Positions 25,689-34,800 of a DNA stretch of 64,000 bases are shown here, piece after piece. Position 1 is the stretch's first letter. Each line of letters begins with the position of its first letter. The DNA is from Firm-13 sp964617375 (GTDB lineage Bacteria > Bacillota > Clostridia > Saccharofermentanales > Saccharofermentanaceae): positions 1 to 64,000 of the forward strand of contig CAZTXQ010000009.1 of NCBI GenBank assembly GCA_964617375.1, read 5' to 3'. The notes under the pieces are model-generated. The model was not told the origin of the DNA. It saw only the letters and a program-made list of their open reading frames with translations, and made no database searches. The translations under genes were made by a program, and so were the position numbers.

Positions 25689-26794
25689 ACAATGGCCCCC
25701 TTACCGATTACGACCGGATAATCTCTGTGACCGACAAGCTTGATGCCCGGACGAATAACGGAATTTTTGTCCAAAATAACATTCTCAAGCTCGCAGTTTT
25801 CGGAGATGTGGACATCCTGCATAATCACACAGTTTGTAATTTTCGTGTTGCGCGAAATCGTCACTCCGCGGAATATCAGCGAGTTCTTGACCGATCCCAT
25901 AATCCGGCAGCCGTCCGAAATCATGGAATTCGAAACGTTGGAATTCTCGAAATACAGAGTCGGTGCTTCATCCTTAACTTTCGTATAAATCGGCATGCCG
26001 TTCCAGAAAAGATCGGCACGGATCTGATCGTCAAGAAGCTGCATGGAAGAGTTGAAATAGGTCTGTACATTGTTTATACGAAGGACGAGTCCCTTGTAAT
26101 CGTATGCACGTACCTTCAGAATGTCGTACTTTTTCGCAAGGGCGTGTACTCCGAATACGCGCTCGCCGCGTGCGATCATATCGGAAATCAGATCGATCAA
26201 AAGTTCTCTTCGAAGAACCACAATGCCCAGACTGCAGCGGTTTGACGCCGATTTGTCAGGATTGTACAGAAGGTCCTTCACATAACCCTTACGGTCAACG
26301 TCCAGAATATAATTGGGCGTTCCGTATTTCGTACCGTCCCGGTTGTACATGATGGAAATATCCGCGCCGGACTGCTCATGTTTATCGACAAAATCATTGA
26401 ACGTCGTATTCAGAATCATGTTGGTATCCGCAATGATGACGTACATACTGCGGTTCGACCGGATAAAATCCAGTAGACCCTCTAGCTCTTCGGCATCTTC
26501 GATTCCCGTCGATTCGGAATTGACATACGGCGGAAGGATATGGAGACCGAAGTTCTTGCGGTCGAGATCCCATGATGACCCGGTTCCCAGATGATCCATC
26601 AGAGATTTGTACTTGTTCAAGGTCAGAATACCGACACTTTTGATTCCGGAATTGACCATATCGGATAACATGTAGTCAATAATTCTGTAACGGCCGCCAA
26701 ACGGAACGGCAGCCAGGGCTCTCGGTTTGGAAAGTTCGCCTAAGGTAATTTTCTTGTTATCGGCTAAAATTAGCCCCATTGCATCTATAAACAT
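25685..26794 (-). CDS. glgD: Glucose-1-phosphate adenylyltransferase subunit GlgD
   Basis: GlgD is the non- or weakly catalytic partner of GlgC in the hetero-oligomeric ADP-glucose pyrophosphorylase of Firmicutes. The 369-residue protein keeps the nucleotidyltransferase fold (PFGGRYRIIDYMLSDMVNSG) and the left-handed beta-helix C-terminus, but the normal GGxGxRL nucleotide loop is replaced by GLILADNKKITLGELSK, as is usual for GlgD. It follows glgC by 24 bases and overlaps glgA. Confidence 0.95.
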   Translation of the reverse strand: MFIDAMGLILADNKKITLGELSKPRALAAVPFGGRYRIIDYMLSDMVNSGIKSVGILTLNKYKSLMDHLGTGSSWDLDRKNFGLHILPPYVNSESTGIEDAEELEGLLDFIRSNRSMYVIIADTNMILNTTFNDFVDKHEQSGADISIMYNRDGTKYGTPNYILDVDRKGYVKDLLYNPDKSASNRCSLGIVVLRRELLIDLISDMIARGERVFGVHALAKKYDILKVRAYDYKGLVLRINNVQTYFNSSMQLLDDQIRADLFWNGMPIYTKVKDEAPTLYFENSNVSNSMISDGCRIMGSVKNSLIFRGVTISRNTKITNCVIMQDVHISENCELENVILDKNSVIRPGIKLVGHRDYPVVIGKGAIV

Positions 26795-26818
26795 GCTTAC
26801 CCCCTTTGCTTCGAGTCT

Positions 26819-28081
26819 TCAGCGGACGCGAAACACCTCTTCGATTACATTCTTATCTGCTTCAACATCCAGATCACAATCGATCTGACAGTTTCCCGGA
26901 ATGACCGCATAGTCTTTGATCTTAAGTCCGCGCTCAAATACAACGATACCTTCCGAACAAATCTTCTTGTTGATGTACGGACTGTCTCCGGCTACGGTAG
27001 CGCCCGCACGAACTCCTTCTCCGATAATCGTACTGAATCCGACGATGCACTTGTCAAGGTACGCGCCGGCTCTTACCGTAACACCGGGCATAAGCACCGA
27101 GTCCTTTACGATGGCACCCTTCTCAACCGTGACTGAATTCGATAGTACGGAGTGCTCAACAGAACCGTAGATCTGACAACCGTCTGTAAGAGCCGAGTTC
27201 TTTACGATCGCTCCGTCCGCGATATAATGCGACGGTTTAACCGGGTTGCGGCTGTAAATACGCCAGGAGCGGTCCATCAGGTTTATTTCCTCGGGGCGGT
27301 CCAGAAGATCCATGTTCGCTTCCCAGAGGCTCGATATTGTTCCGACGTCCTTCCAATATCCCGAAAAGCGGTAAGCGCAGAGCTTTTTGCCTTCCTTCAA
27401 GAGCATCGGTACAATGTTGCTGCCGAAGTCATTGCTGGATTCGGGGGTTTCTTCGTCTTCAATCAGTGCTTTTCGTAAGACATCCCATGTAAAAATGTAA
27501 ACGCCCATAGACGCGAGGTTGCTCTCGGGCTTCTTGGGTTTTTCGACAAACTCCGTAATCACGTCATCTGCTTTGGTGTTGAGAATTCCGAATCTGGGGG
27601 CTTCTTCCCACGGGACTTCAAGAACCGCCAGCGTAGCGTCTGCCTTCGTGTTGATGTGCTCGCGCAGCATTCTTGCGTAGTTCATTTTGTATATGTGATC
27701 GCCGGACAGGATGAGCACATATTTCGGATCATAATCATCGATAAAATCCTTGTTCTGATATATGGCATTCGCCGTTCCTTTGTACCAGTCACTCTTGCCG
27801 GAACGTTGATAGGGCGGCAGTATGTACGCACCCCCGTTGTTTCTGTCCAAATCCCAGGGATGTCCGTTGCCGACATAGGTATTGAGCGCGAGAGGTTGAT
27901 ACTGTGAAAGGACTCCGACGGTCTCAATTCCGGAATTCGCGCAATTCGAAAGCGGGAAATCGATTATACGATATCTGCTTCCGAAAGGAACCGCCGGCTT
28001 CGCGATGTACTTCGTCAGCACGCCTAATCGCGCACCCTGCCCTCCGGCCAGAATCATCGCTAAAACATCTGCTTTTGCCAT
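26819..28081 (-). CDS. glgC: Glucose-1-phosphate adenylyltransferase, catalytic subunit
   Basis: GlgC makes ADP-glucose from ATP and glucose-1-phosphate, the committed step of glycogen synthesis. The 420-residue protein has the full nucleotide loop LAGGQGARLGVLTKYIAKPAV, the SGDHIYKMNYARML segment, WYKGTANAIYQN, and a C-terminal beta-helix with an isoleucine-patch pattern. The ATG at 28081 has GGAGG eight bases upstream; an ATG 15 bases earlier would lie on that box. Confidence 0.96.
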   Translation of the reverse strand: MAKADVLAMILAGGQGARLGVLTKYIAKPAVPFGSRYRIIDFPLSNCANSGIETVGVLSQYQPLALNTYVGNGHPWDLDRNNGGAYILPPYQRSGKSDWYKGTANAIYQNKDFIDDYDPKYVLILSGDHIYKMNYARMLREHINTKADATLAVLEVPWEEAPRFGILNTKADDVITEFVEKPKKPESNLASMGVYIFTWDVLRKALIEDEETPESSNDFGSNIVPMLLKEGKKLCAYRFSGYWKDVGTISSLWEANMDLLDRPEEINLMDRSWRIYSRNPVKPSHYIADGAIVKNSALTDGCQIYGSVEHSVLSNSVTVEKGAIVKDSVLMPGVTVRAGAYLDKCIVGFSTIIGEGVRAGATVAGDSPYINKKICSEGIVVFERGLKIKDYAVIPGNCQIDCDLDVEADKNVIEEVFRVR

Positions 28082-28142
28082 ATTCATTCCCTCCATAAAA
28101 AGATTTACCGGTTTAGATCTCTTTGGTTTCCATCGTCATTGT

Positions 28143-30125
28143 CTAAGGCTTCTTCACATCAACAGAAGCCTTATCCGGCTCCGTCTGTGCGGCTTCAACG
28201 GTACTTTCCAAAACATCCGATGTCTTGCCCCTGGATCCGGCAAACTCGATACACTCCAGAAAGATTCCGCTTAACGGCGGAAGATTTACTTCAATGTAGT
28301 ACGGACGGTTCTTCCACGGACCCTCCAATGTGGTAAATGTCGTCTCGCCTTCCGGTGCGACCGGGTATCCGCTGCCGCCGAAATCCATGTCATCGGTATT
28401 GACGGTCACAGTATAAACACCCGCATCGTCGACAGGAATACGGTATTTCTCGAGCGGTACAGGAACCATGTTGAGAGCAACGATGATTTTTTCTTCCATT
28501 GTCTCACCCTTGCGTTCAAAAAGGAACACGCAATTCTGTCTGTCCGTCGCGTCCAGCCATTCGAACCCGTCCCACGAATCATTCCTGATCCACAGCGCCT
28601 TTTTCGCGATATAGAAGTGATTGATCTTCTCCACAAAATTCGAAAGGAGACGGTGCGATTCATACTGCTGCATAAACCACTGAAGCTGCTCATAAAAGCG
28701 CCACTCGATATATTGTCCGAACTCGGAACCCATAAAGAGAAGTTTGCAGCCGGGATGCGCGATCATGTAAAGATAAAGTGTCCTGAGGGAAGCAAACTTG
28801 CGCCAGGGATCTCCGGGCATTTTGTCCAGCAGACTCTTCTTCCCGTGAACGACCTCGTCATGCGAGAGGCAGAGGATAAAATTCTCGGAGAAAGCATACA
28901 CCATCGAGAAGGCAAGCTGGTCCTGACGCCAGACACGGGCATAATAATCCGTCTCAAAATAGTCCAGGGTATCGTGCATCCAGCCCATATTCCATTTATG
29001 CGTAAAGCCAAGTCCGCCCTCGGATACCGGATGGGATACCTTCGCCCAGGAAGTCGATTCCTCGGCAATCATCATAACGTGCGGGTAATGCTCCCTGACG
29101 ATCGTATTCAAAGCTTTAAGGAATGTGATGGCCTCAATATTGTCGATACCGCCGTTAACATTCGGCAGATATTCGCTGCGTCCGTAGTTTCTGTAAATCA
29201 TGCTGGATACGGCATCCACCCGTATACCGTCAATGTGATATTCGTCGATCCAGAAAACGGCGTTGGAGATCAGAAAGGACTGTACCTCAGACTTCTCATA
29301 ATTGAATACATATGTTCCCCACTCACGATGCTCTCCGATTCTCGGATCGCCGTACTCATAACAGGGGGTGCCGTCAAAACGGATCAGGCCTTCGATATTC
29401 TTCGGGAAATGCGCGGGCACCCAGTCCAGAATAACGGCGATTCCGTTCTTGTGAAGGACGTCAACCATATACTTAAAGTCGGCCGGAGTTCCGAATCGGC
29501 TGGTCACGGCATAATAACAGGTCACCTGATATCCCCACGAATCATCCAGAGGATGTTCCATAACGGGCATCAGTTCGACGTGTGTATAACCCATTTTGTG
29601 GCAGTATGCGGCCAGATCGTCACCGATCTGACGGTAATTCATAAAATTACCGTCTTCGTGCCGGCGCCAGGAGCCTAAATGAAGTTCATAGATATTCACG
29701 GGACCGGGAAGAACCGCATCCTTTAACGACGCTCTGTATTCTTCATCCTGCCAGACATAATCGTCGGGATCGTACAGAACGGAGGCATCATAGGGGCGCG
29801 TTTCACAGTGCCTCGCATAAGGATCAATCTTGTCGTAGATACGGTTGTCAGCGCCTACCACGCGGTACTTGTAGCGGTCCCACTGCATGGCTTCCGGTAT
29901 GTCGCACATCCAGATCCCCGTTTCGCGAAAAGCAGTCATCGGAGAAGCTTCCGGAACCCAGTTATTAAAATCTCCGATAACGCTTATGCTTTTGGCATTC
30001 GGAGCCCATACCGCAAAATGGAATCCCTGTATTTCATGATCTTTAACCGTAGGTCTGGAGCCTAAAAGATTGTAGCTATGGTAGTCATTACCCGTATTGA
30101 ATAAATAGGCTTGATCCATATCCAC
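28143..30125 (-). CDS. glgB: 1,4-alpha-glucan branching enzyme
   Basis: GlgB (GH13 with N-terminal CBM48) cuts alpha-1,4 chains and re-attaches them as alpha-1,6 branches. The 660-residue form starts directly at the CBM48 module (HFAVWAPNAKSISVIGDFNNW) without the extra N1 domain. Catalytic residues are the D in GIRVDAVSSMIY (about 303), E in MMIAEESTSW (about 355) and D in LSHDEVVHGKKSLL. A charged tail of about 30 residues follows the C-terminal beta domain. It is the first gene of the glycogen operon and has a clear promoter. Confidence 0.96.
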   Translation of the reverse strand: MDMDQAYLFNTGNDYHSYNLLGSRPTVKDHEIQGFHFAVWAPNAKSISVIGDFNNWVPEASPMTAFRETGIWMCDIPEAMQWDRYKYRVVGADNRIYDKIDPYARHCETRPYDASVLYDPDDYVWQDEEYRASLKDAVLPGPVNIYELHLGSWRRHEDGNFMNYRQIGDDLAAYCHKMGYTHVELMPVMEHPLDDSWGYQVTCYYAVTSRFGTPADFKYMVDVLHKNGIAVILDWVPAHFPKNIEGLIRFDGTPCYEYGDPRIGEHREWGTYVFNYEKSEVQSFLISNAVFWIDEYHIDGIRVDAVSSMIYRNYGRSEYLPNVNGGIDNIEAITFLKALNTIVREHYPHVMMIAEESTSWAKVSHPVSEGGLGFTHKWNMGWMHDTLDYFETDYYARVWRQDQLAFSMVYAFSENFILCLSHDEVVHGKKSLLDKMPGDPWRKFASLRTLYLYMIAHPGCKLLFMGSEFGQYIEWRFYEQLQWFMQQYESHRLLSNFVEKINHFYIAKKALWIRNDSWDGFEWLDATDRQNCVFLFERKGETMEEKIIVALNMVPVPLEKYRIPVDDAGVYTVTVNTDDMDFGGSGYPVAPEGETTFTTLEGPWKNRPYYIEVNLPPLSGIFLECIEFAGSRGKTSDVLESTVEAAQTEPDKASVDVKKP

Positions 30126-30171
30126 CCCCGAATCCGTCGGCTAGACGAACTTTCGAATTGTTAATGATTCA

Positions 30172-30199
30172 ATTATACCCTTTTGTGCTATTGAGACAA
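30172..30199 (-). promoter_or_regulatory. Promoter of the glycogen operon
   Basis: Minus-strand TTGTCT (30194-30199) and TATAAT (30172-30177), spacing 16, about 45 bases before glgB. No operator-like repeat is evident. Confidence 0.7.
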
Positions 30200-30212
30200 C
30201 TATTCCGTCATG

Positions 30213-30240
30213 AAAAAAGAGAGCAGATTCCTCTGCTCTC
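30213..30240 (-). terminator. Intrinsic terminator of the vor operon
   Basis: GAGAGCAGA (30219-30227) and TCTGCTCTC (30232-30240) form a perfect nine-base stem with a four-base loop, followed on the minus strand by a six-base T-run. It separates vorC from the glgB promoter. Confidence 0.9.
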
Positions 30241-30290
30241 CGAAATTCTGATCAAATCATTTCCAAAATGGTTACAAATGATAAGTTGCG

Positions 30291-30830
30291 TTAATTGGCA
30301 AAAAATGCCCCTCTGTCAAACGCCGCAAGATTTCCGGGAATCTTGTCGTGATGCCGCGCGGGAAGCACGTCGCGAAGCGCCGCTTCAAACGATTCTCTCT
30401 TGAAGCAGCCCGTAGCCTGGGAAAGGCACCCGAGAAGAACAATCGTAGCAAACGTCATACTTCCAAGCTCGTTGGCGATGTCGGACGAAGCGATCGGAAT
30501 GAACCGGATGTCCTTCCTTGTCGGAACGACTTTGATCAGCGAAGAATCAATAATGATGATTCCGCCGGCTTTAACCTGCTTTTCGAACTTTTCGAGCGAA
30601 GGCTGATTCAGAGCGATGAGAACATCCGCGTCGTTGATGACGGGAGATCCGATCGCTTCGTCCGATATAACAACGGAGCAATTGGCTGTACCGCCGCGCA
30701 TTTCCGGTCCGTAAGAAGGAAACCACGAGACTTCGTGTCCTTCGATAAGCGCCGCTTCCGCCGCGAATTTACCGGCGGAAAGAATTCCCTGACCGCCAAA
30801 TCCGGCGAGAATAATCGAGAAATCAATCAT
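30291..30830 (-). CDS. vorC: 2-oxoacid:ferredoxin oxidoreductase, gamma subunit
   Basis: The 179-residue gamma subunit binds coenzyme A in ferredoxin-dependent 2-oxoacid oxidoreductases. FSIILAGFGGQGILSAGKFAAE and SWFPSYGPEMRGGTANCSVVIS are the family signature. GGAGG stands nine bases before the ATG. It is the last of four subunit genes; the set could act on branched-chain 2-oxoacids (Vor) or 2-oxoglutarate (Kor), and sequence reading favours Vor only by overall subunit order and resemblance. Confidence 0.88.
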   Translation of the reverse strand: MIDFSIILAGFGGQGILSAGKFAAEAALIEGHEVSWFPSYGPEMRGGTANCSVVISDEAIGSPVINDADVLIALNQPSLEKFEKQVKAGGIIIIDSSLIKVVPTRKDIRFIPIASSDIANELGSMTFATIVLLGCLSQATGCFKRESFEAALRDVLPARHHDKIPGNLAAFDRGAFFAN

Positions 30831-30834
30831 GTTC

Positions 30835-31581
30835 TCACACCTCCAGATCCTTTCCCTTGAAAACTCCGAGCGGATACTGAGGAATCATGCTCTCTTCAAG
30901 CCAGCGGAGAGACTCGACCGGCTCTTTGCCCCAGTTCGTCGGGCAGGTCGAAAGAAGTTCAACCATCGAGAAACCGAGCTTTGCCTGCTGTACGCGAAAA
31001 GCTTTGGCGATCGCTCTCTTTGCCGTCTGGATATTCTTGAAATTATTGAGTGCCACGCGCTCAATATAGGCTGAACCCTTCATGAGAGCCAGCATTTCGC
31101 TTACGTTAATGGGATATCCCTGGGTCTCGGGATCACGGCCGAACGGCGATGTCGTCGTCACCTGTCCGACCAGTGTGGTCGGTGCCATCTGACCGCTCGT
31201 CATGCCGTAAATGGTGTTGTTGATAAAGAAGACACAGATCTTCTCACCGCGTGCCGCCGCATGAACGATTTCAGCGGTTCCGATCGATGCGAGATCTCCG
31301 TCGCCCTGATATGCAAAGACCATTTTGTCCGGTACGGTACGCTTGATTCCCGTGGCGACAGCCGGCGCACGGCCGTGGGAGGCCTGAACCATATCACACG
31401 AAAAATACTCGTAATTGTTATAAGCGCAGCCTACGGGCGAAACCCCGATTGTGTCTTCGAGAATACCCATTTCGCACATGACTTCACCGATAATGCGATG
31501 GGCGATGCCGTGCGTACATCCGGGACAATAGTGCAGCGGCTTATCGATAAGCCCTTTTGTCTGTTCAAATACGATTGCCAT
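30835..31581 (-). CDS. vorA: 2-oxoacid:ferredoxin oxidoreductase, thiamine diphosphate (beta) subunit
   Basis: The 248-residue subunit holds the thiamine diphosphate site. It begins its domain with HYCPGCTHGIAHRIIGEVM, continues with SPVGCAYN and SHGRAPAVATGIKR, and has the magnesium/diphosphate motif GDGDLASIGTAEIVHAAARGE followed by NNTIYGMTSGQMAPTT. It lies between vorB (gap one base) and vorC (gap four bases), so the three are translated together. Confidence 0.88.
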   Translation of the reverse strand: MAIVFEQTKGLIDKPLHYCPGCTHGIAHRIIGEVMCEMGILEDTIGVSPVGCAYNNYEYFSCDMVQASHGRAPAVATGIKRTVPDKMVFAYQGDGDLASIGTAEIVHAAARGEKICVFFINNTIYGMTSGQMAPTTLVGQVTTTSPFGRDPETQGYPINVSEMLALMKGSAYIERVALNNFKNIQTAKRAIAKAFRVQQAKLGFSMVELLSTCPTNWGKEPVESLRWLEESMIPQYPLGVFKGKDLEV

Positions 31582-31582
31582 C

Positions 31583-32656
31583 TTATCTCAACTCCCCCTT
31601 ATGGATTGCTACGATCTTATCGAGAATCTCTTTCTGGGTCGGCATATTGCCGCCCATGCGCCCGTGGAAGAATACCGGCTTCTTCCCGTTCACGGCAAGA
31701 CGGACGTCCTCAACCATCTGTCCCGCATTCAGTTCGACGTCAAGGAATGCCTTCACGCTGTCGAGAGACGCAACACGCGCCACTTCTTCCGAAGGGAACG
31801 GCCACAGGGTAATCGGGCGTACAAGTCCGACTTTGATGCCCATCTCCGCAGCCTGACGGATGACGTTTCTGCAGATACGGCTGGTGGTGCCGAAAGCAGT
31901 GATAACTACCTCGGCGTCTTCCGTGTTGAACGTCTCCACGCGCGTCTCGTTCTTCTTAACCTGCTCGTATTTCGCGAGAAGCTCATTGTTCTTTCTCTCA
32001 AGATCATCCGGTTCGATGTAAATGGAAGTGATGATATTGTGCTCTGCCCTTCCGCCGCGTCCGCGGGTTGCCCACGATTTATCCGCCTTTTCGATCGGCT
32101 CTTCATCGCGAAAAAGAACGGGTTCCATCATCTGGCCCAAAGTGCCGTCACCTAAAATCATAACCATCATGCGGTAACGGTCGGCCATATTGAAAGACTC
32201 CACCGTAAGTTCATAAAGCTCCTGAATCGAAGCCGGAGCGACGACGATATTTCTGTAATCGCCGTGACCGCCGCCCTTGGTCGCCTGAAAATAGTCTCCC
32301 TGCGATGTCTGAATACCGCCGAGGCCCGGGCCTGCGCGGCAGATATTGACCAGAACAGCCGGCAGCTCGGCTCCCGCAATGTAGGAGATACCCTCCTGCT
32401 TTAAGCTGACTCCCGGAGACGAAGAAGATGTAAGAACTCGTGCGCCTGCGGAGGCCGCACCGTAGACCATATTGATGGCTGCGACCTCGCTTTCGGCCTG
32501 AACAAACGTTCCTCCCGCCTTGACCATGGCCTTGGCCATATAATGCATAACCTCGGTCTGGGGAGTGATCGGATAACCGAAATAACTGCGGCAGCCCGCA
32601 CGGATTGCCGCTTCTGCGATAACTTCATTTCCCTTCATCAGGACTCTTTTTGCCAT
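31583..32656 (-). CDS. vorB: 3-methyl-2-oxobutanoate dehydrogenase subunit VorB
   Basis: The 357-residue alpha subunit carries the pyrimidine-binding and CoA-contact domains: KGNEVIAEAAIRAGCRSYFGYPITPQTE, LTSSSSPGVSLKQEGISYIAGAELP and GPGLGGIQTSQGDYFQATKGGGHGDY. The whole resembles the VorB subunit that converts the oxo-acids of valine, leucine and isoleucine to acyl-CoA in anaerobes. Together with ilvE at 51.3 kb it could ferment or make branched-chain amino acids. Confidence 0.88.
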   Translation of the reverse strand: MAKRVLMKGNEVIAEAAIRAGCRSYFGYPITPQTEVMHYMAKAMVKAGGTFVQAESEVAAINMVYGAASAGARVLTSSSSPGVSLKQEGISYIAGAELPAVLVNICRAGPGLGGIQTSQGDYFQATKGGGHGDYRNIVVAPASIQELYELTVESFNMADRYRMMVMILGDGTLGQMMEPVLFRDEEPIEKADKSWATRGRGGRAEHNIITSIYIEPDDLERKNNELLAKYEQVKKNETRVETFNTEDAEVVITAFGTTSRICRNVIRQAAEMGIKVGLVRPITLWPFPSEEVARVASLDSVKAFLDVELNAGQMVEDVRLAVNGKKPVFFHGRMGGNMPTQKEILDKIVAIHKGELR

Positions 32657-32669
32657 TTGCTTTTTCTCC

Positions 32670-32876
32670 TTACTTCTCGACGGTAATTACGGAATCCGGA
32701 CACTGAACCGCACAAAAGGTACAGCCGATACAGGAAGCCTGATCGGCACAGTAAATCGGATGATATCCCTTGCTGTTTAAACGGGTCTTATCGAGCTTAA
32801 GAATCTTCTTCGGACACACGGACACACAGAGGCCGCAACCCTTACAGCGATCTTCACGGAATGATACTTTTGCCAT
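32670..32876 (-). CDS. vorD: 2-oxoacid oxidoreductase ferredoxin (delta) subunit
   Basis: A 68-residue protein made of two [4Fe-4S] motifs, CKGCGLCVSVCPKKI and CIGCTFCAVQCPDSV, which pass electrons from the thiamine site to free ferredoxin. The ATG at 32876 is preceded by GGGGAGG at six bases; a longer reading would start upstream of that site. It heads the vorDBAC operon. Confidence 0.93.
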   Translation of the reverse strand: MAKVSFREDRCKGCGLCVSVCPKKILKLDKTRLNSKGYHPIYCADQASCIGCTFCAVQCPDSVITVEK

Positions 32877-32911
32877 ATTCGTCCTCCCCAACTTTTAAAA
32901 AACCTATAAAG

Positions 32912-32940
32912 ATTATATCTGTGCACATTTGTAAATGCAA
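32912..32940 (-). promoter_or_regulatory. Promoter of vorDBAC
   Basis: Minus-strand TTGCAT (32935-32940) and TATAAT (32912-32917) with 17-base spacing, about 35 bases before the vorD start. Confidence 0.75.
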
Positions 32941-32990
32941 ACGGCTTGGGTGACTATCGTTCGGTAAGATTATTGATTTTTGATATTCTG

Positions 32991-33019
32991 TTGACAATCC
33001 GCATGCCGTGTAGTATTTT
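32991..33019 (+). promoter_or_regulatory. Promoter of the ABC exporter-tetR operon
   Basis: TTGACA (32991-32996) and TATTTT (33014-33019), spacing 17. The predicted transcription start lies in the palindromic operator that follows. Confidence 0.75.
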
Positions 33020-33023
33020 CACG

Positions 33024-33041
33024 ATTGACTCACGGGTCAAT
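33024..33041. promoter_or_regulatory. Palindromic operator, probable TetR binding site
   Basis: ATTGACTCACGGGTCAAT is an 18-base inverted repeat (ATTGAC..GTCAAT) lying over the predicted transcription start. Since the third gene of the operon is a TetR regulator, it is probably the site of autorepression. Confidence 0.75.
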
Positions 33042-33073
33042 TTAAAAATTCAAAAAGTATGGAGGGATTATTC

Positions 33074-33976
33074 ATGCCAGTTATATCCATTCAAAATTTA
33101 AAAAAATATTACGGTAAATCACGCGGTGCGGATGCGGTTACTATGGATGTCGAAGAAGGAGAAATTTACGGATTCATCGGGCCGAACGGAGCCGGAAAAT
33201 CAACAACGATCAAGCTTCTCCTGGGGCTTCTCAAGGCCGATTCCGGCAGCGCGACCATCTTCGGAACCGACGTTCTGAAAGACAGCCGCGCCGTAAAGAG
33301 CCGCATCGGTTATGTGCCCGGAGACGTACGATACTATCCGGATATGAAGGTATCCTATCTTCTCGATATGACGCTGCGGTTTCATCAGAAGAATCCAGCC
33401 GACTATAAAGCAAAGACAAAAGAAATCTGCGAAATCTTCTCGATCGATCCGAAAAAGCAGTTCGAGTCGCTTTCCCTCGGAAACAAAAAGAAAGTAGCCA
33501 TTGCTCAGGCGGTGATCCACAATCCCGATCTGATTCTTCTGGACGAACCGACAAACGGATTAGACCCACTTATACAGAAGAACCTGTTCGATTACCTGCA
33601 GTCCGTCAACCGCGAAGGAACGACGATCCTGTTTTCGAGCCACAATCTGTCGGAAGTCAAGGCCAACTGCGGGCGGGCCGGGTTTATCAAAGATGGAAAG
33701 ATCATCGAAACAGAGGATCTTGCCTCGAACGAACAACAGGAAAAGGTCGTTACGGTCACACTCGGGAATTCGAGCGGCTTTGCTCTTCCCTCCTCGCTTC
33801 CGGGAACCGGACGCCTCTTGAAACAGGAGGACCGGAAATACTCATTTCACTATGCCGGTGACACAGTGCCGCTCCTAAAGTATCTTTCGACGCTCGCTCC
33901 TTCCGACATTTTGATCGAAGACGAAAGTCTGGAGAGCCGGTTTCTTTCCTATTATGAAGGAGGTAAAAAAGCATGA
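33074..33976 (+). CDS. ABC transporter ATP-binding protein
   Basis: The 300-residue nucleotide-binding subunit has Walker A GPNGAGKST, the signature ESLSLGNKKKVAIAQAV (SLGNKKK in place of the classic LSGGQ, as common in this export subfamily), Walker B LILLDEPTNGLD and the SSHNLSEV switch histidine. It ends with a regulatory domain of about 80 residues. The ATG at 33074 has GGAGG eight bases upstream. It overlaps the permease gene by four bases; the pair resembles drug or lipid exporters of the YhaP/ABC-2 class. Confidence 0.92.
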   Translation: MPVISIQNLKKYYGKSRGADAVTMDVEEGEIYGFIGPNGAGKSTTIKLLLGLLKADSGSATIFGTDVLKDSRAVKSRIGYVPGDVRYYPDMKVSYLLDMTLRFHQKNPADYKAKTKEICEIFSIDPKKQFESLSLGNKKKVAIAQAVIHNPDLILLDEPTNGLDPLIQKNLFDYLQSVNREGTTILFSSHNLSEVKANCGRAGFIKDGKIIETEDLASNEQQEKVVTVTLGNSSGFALPSSLPGTGRLLKQEDRKYSFHYAGDTVPLLKYLSTLAPSDILIEDESLESRFLSYYEGGKKA

Positions 33977-34800
33977 ATGTATTTCGACTTGATTTCCATA
34001 ACCAGAGAAAATCCCTTCTTGTCTGGGCATCGATCGTAGCTGTCTCTGTCCTGTCCTTTATGGCCTTCTATCCAAGCATGAACAGCACGGATATGGCCGC
34101 CGCGATCACCTCACAGGCATCTGCCTTTTCTCCCGAAATGCTGCAGGCCTTCGGTCTTGACAGTCTACCCGATTTTACCCGTATAATCGAGTTTTACGCC
34201 TATCTGATGCAGTACTTCGCACTGGCAGGTGCCTGCTACGGCGCAATTCTCGGAGCAAACGCCCTGATCGGGGAAGAAACTTCGGGAACAATCGAGTATC
34301 TCTATGCGCAGCCGGTCACAAGAACCGAGATCTTTTTCCAGAAGCTCTTATCGGCTGTCACTTCGTATTCCCTCTACTGTCTGGCCGTCGCCCTCTTATC
34401 GTACCTGTCGATTCTGCTTTTCAAAGCAGCCGGCACGGATCTTTCCAATGCCTTTGGCGGCATCACGAAAATTACGGCCGGACTTCTCTTCACCGGCCTC
34501 ATCTTTCTTACCGTCGGCTTTCTTCTTTCGGTTCTGATCAAGAGTCAGAAATCGGTCGCCTTTCTTGCAACAGGTCTCGTCTTCGGCACCTATATCGCAG
34601 GTTCCTTTGCCCTGGCATTTGATCAGAAAATTGACGGGATCCGGTATCTGATCTATCTGTCGCCCTTGCACTATGCCGTTCCTGCGGATATATTAAAAAC
34701 CGGAGTCGAACCGTCCTATATATGGACAGGCCTCGGTGTTATGCTCGTATCCGTAGGTCTTGCCTATATTCTCTACCAGAAGAAGGATCTGAAGTCATAA
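33973..34800 (+). CDS. ABC-2 type transporter permease
   Basis: A 275-residue integral membrane protein with six predicted helices, the partner of the preceding ATPase. The segment GANALIGEETSGTIEYLYAQPVTRTEIFFQKLL between helices 2 and 3 is the usual coupling region of ABC-2 exporters (NatB/YhaP-like). It starts inside the stop codon of the ATPase gene and ends by sharing one base with the tetR start, so the three genes are translationally linked. Substrate unknown; a toxic compound is likely given the repressor. Confidence 0.88.
   Translation: MNVFRLDFHNQRKSLLVWASIVAVSVLSFMAFYPSMNSTDMAAAITSQASAFSPEMLQAFGLDSLPDFTRIIEFYAYLMQYFALAGACYGAILGANALIGEETSGTIEYLYAQPVTRTEIFFQKLLSAVTSYSLYCLAVALLSYLSILLFKAAGTDLSNAFGGITKITAGLLFTGLIFLTVGFLLSVLIKSQKSVAFLATGLVFGTYIAGSFALAFDQKIDGIRYLIYLSPLHYAVPADILKTGVEPSYIWTGLGVMLVSVGLAYILYQKKDLKS

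Noticed and set aside
28617..29678. Long plus-strand open frame opposite glgB (353 codons)
   Set aside because: It mirrors the codon structure of glgB, has no ribosome site and no recognisable domain. Similar long shadows occur opposite uvrB/dnaE, mutS2 and the AroB-like gene, and all were dismissed for the same reasons.
30291..32876. Calling the four-subunit oxidoreductase a 2-oxoglutarate enzyme (Kor)
   Set aside because: Kor and Vor subunits are hard to tell apart by eye; resemblance to VorB in Clostridia and the presence of ilvE favour Vor, but the question stays open.
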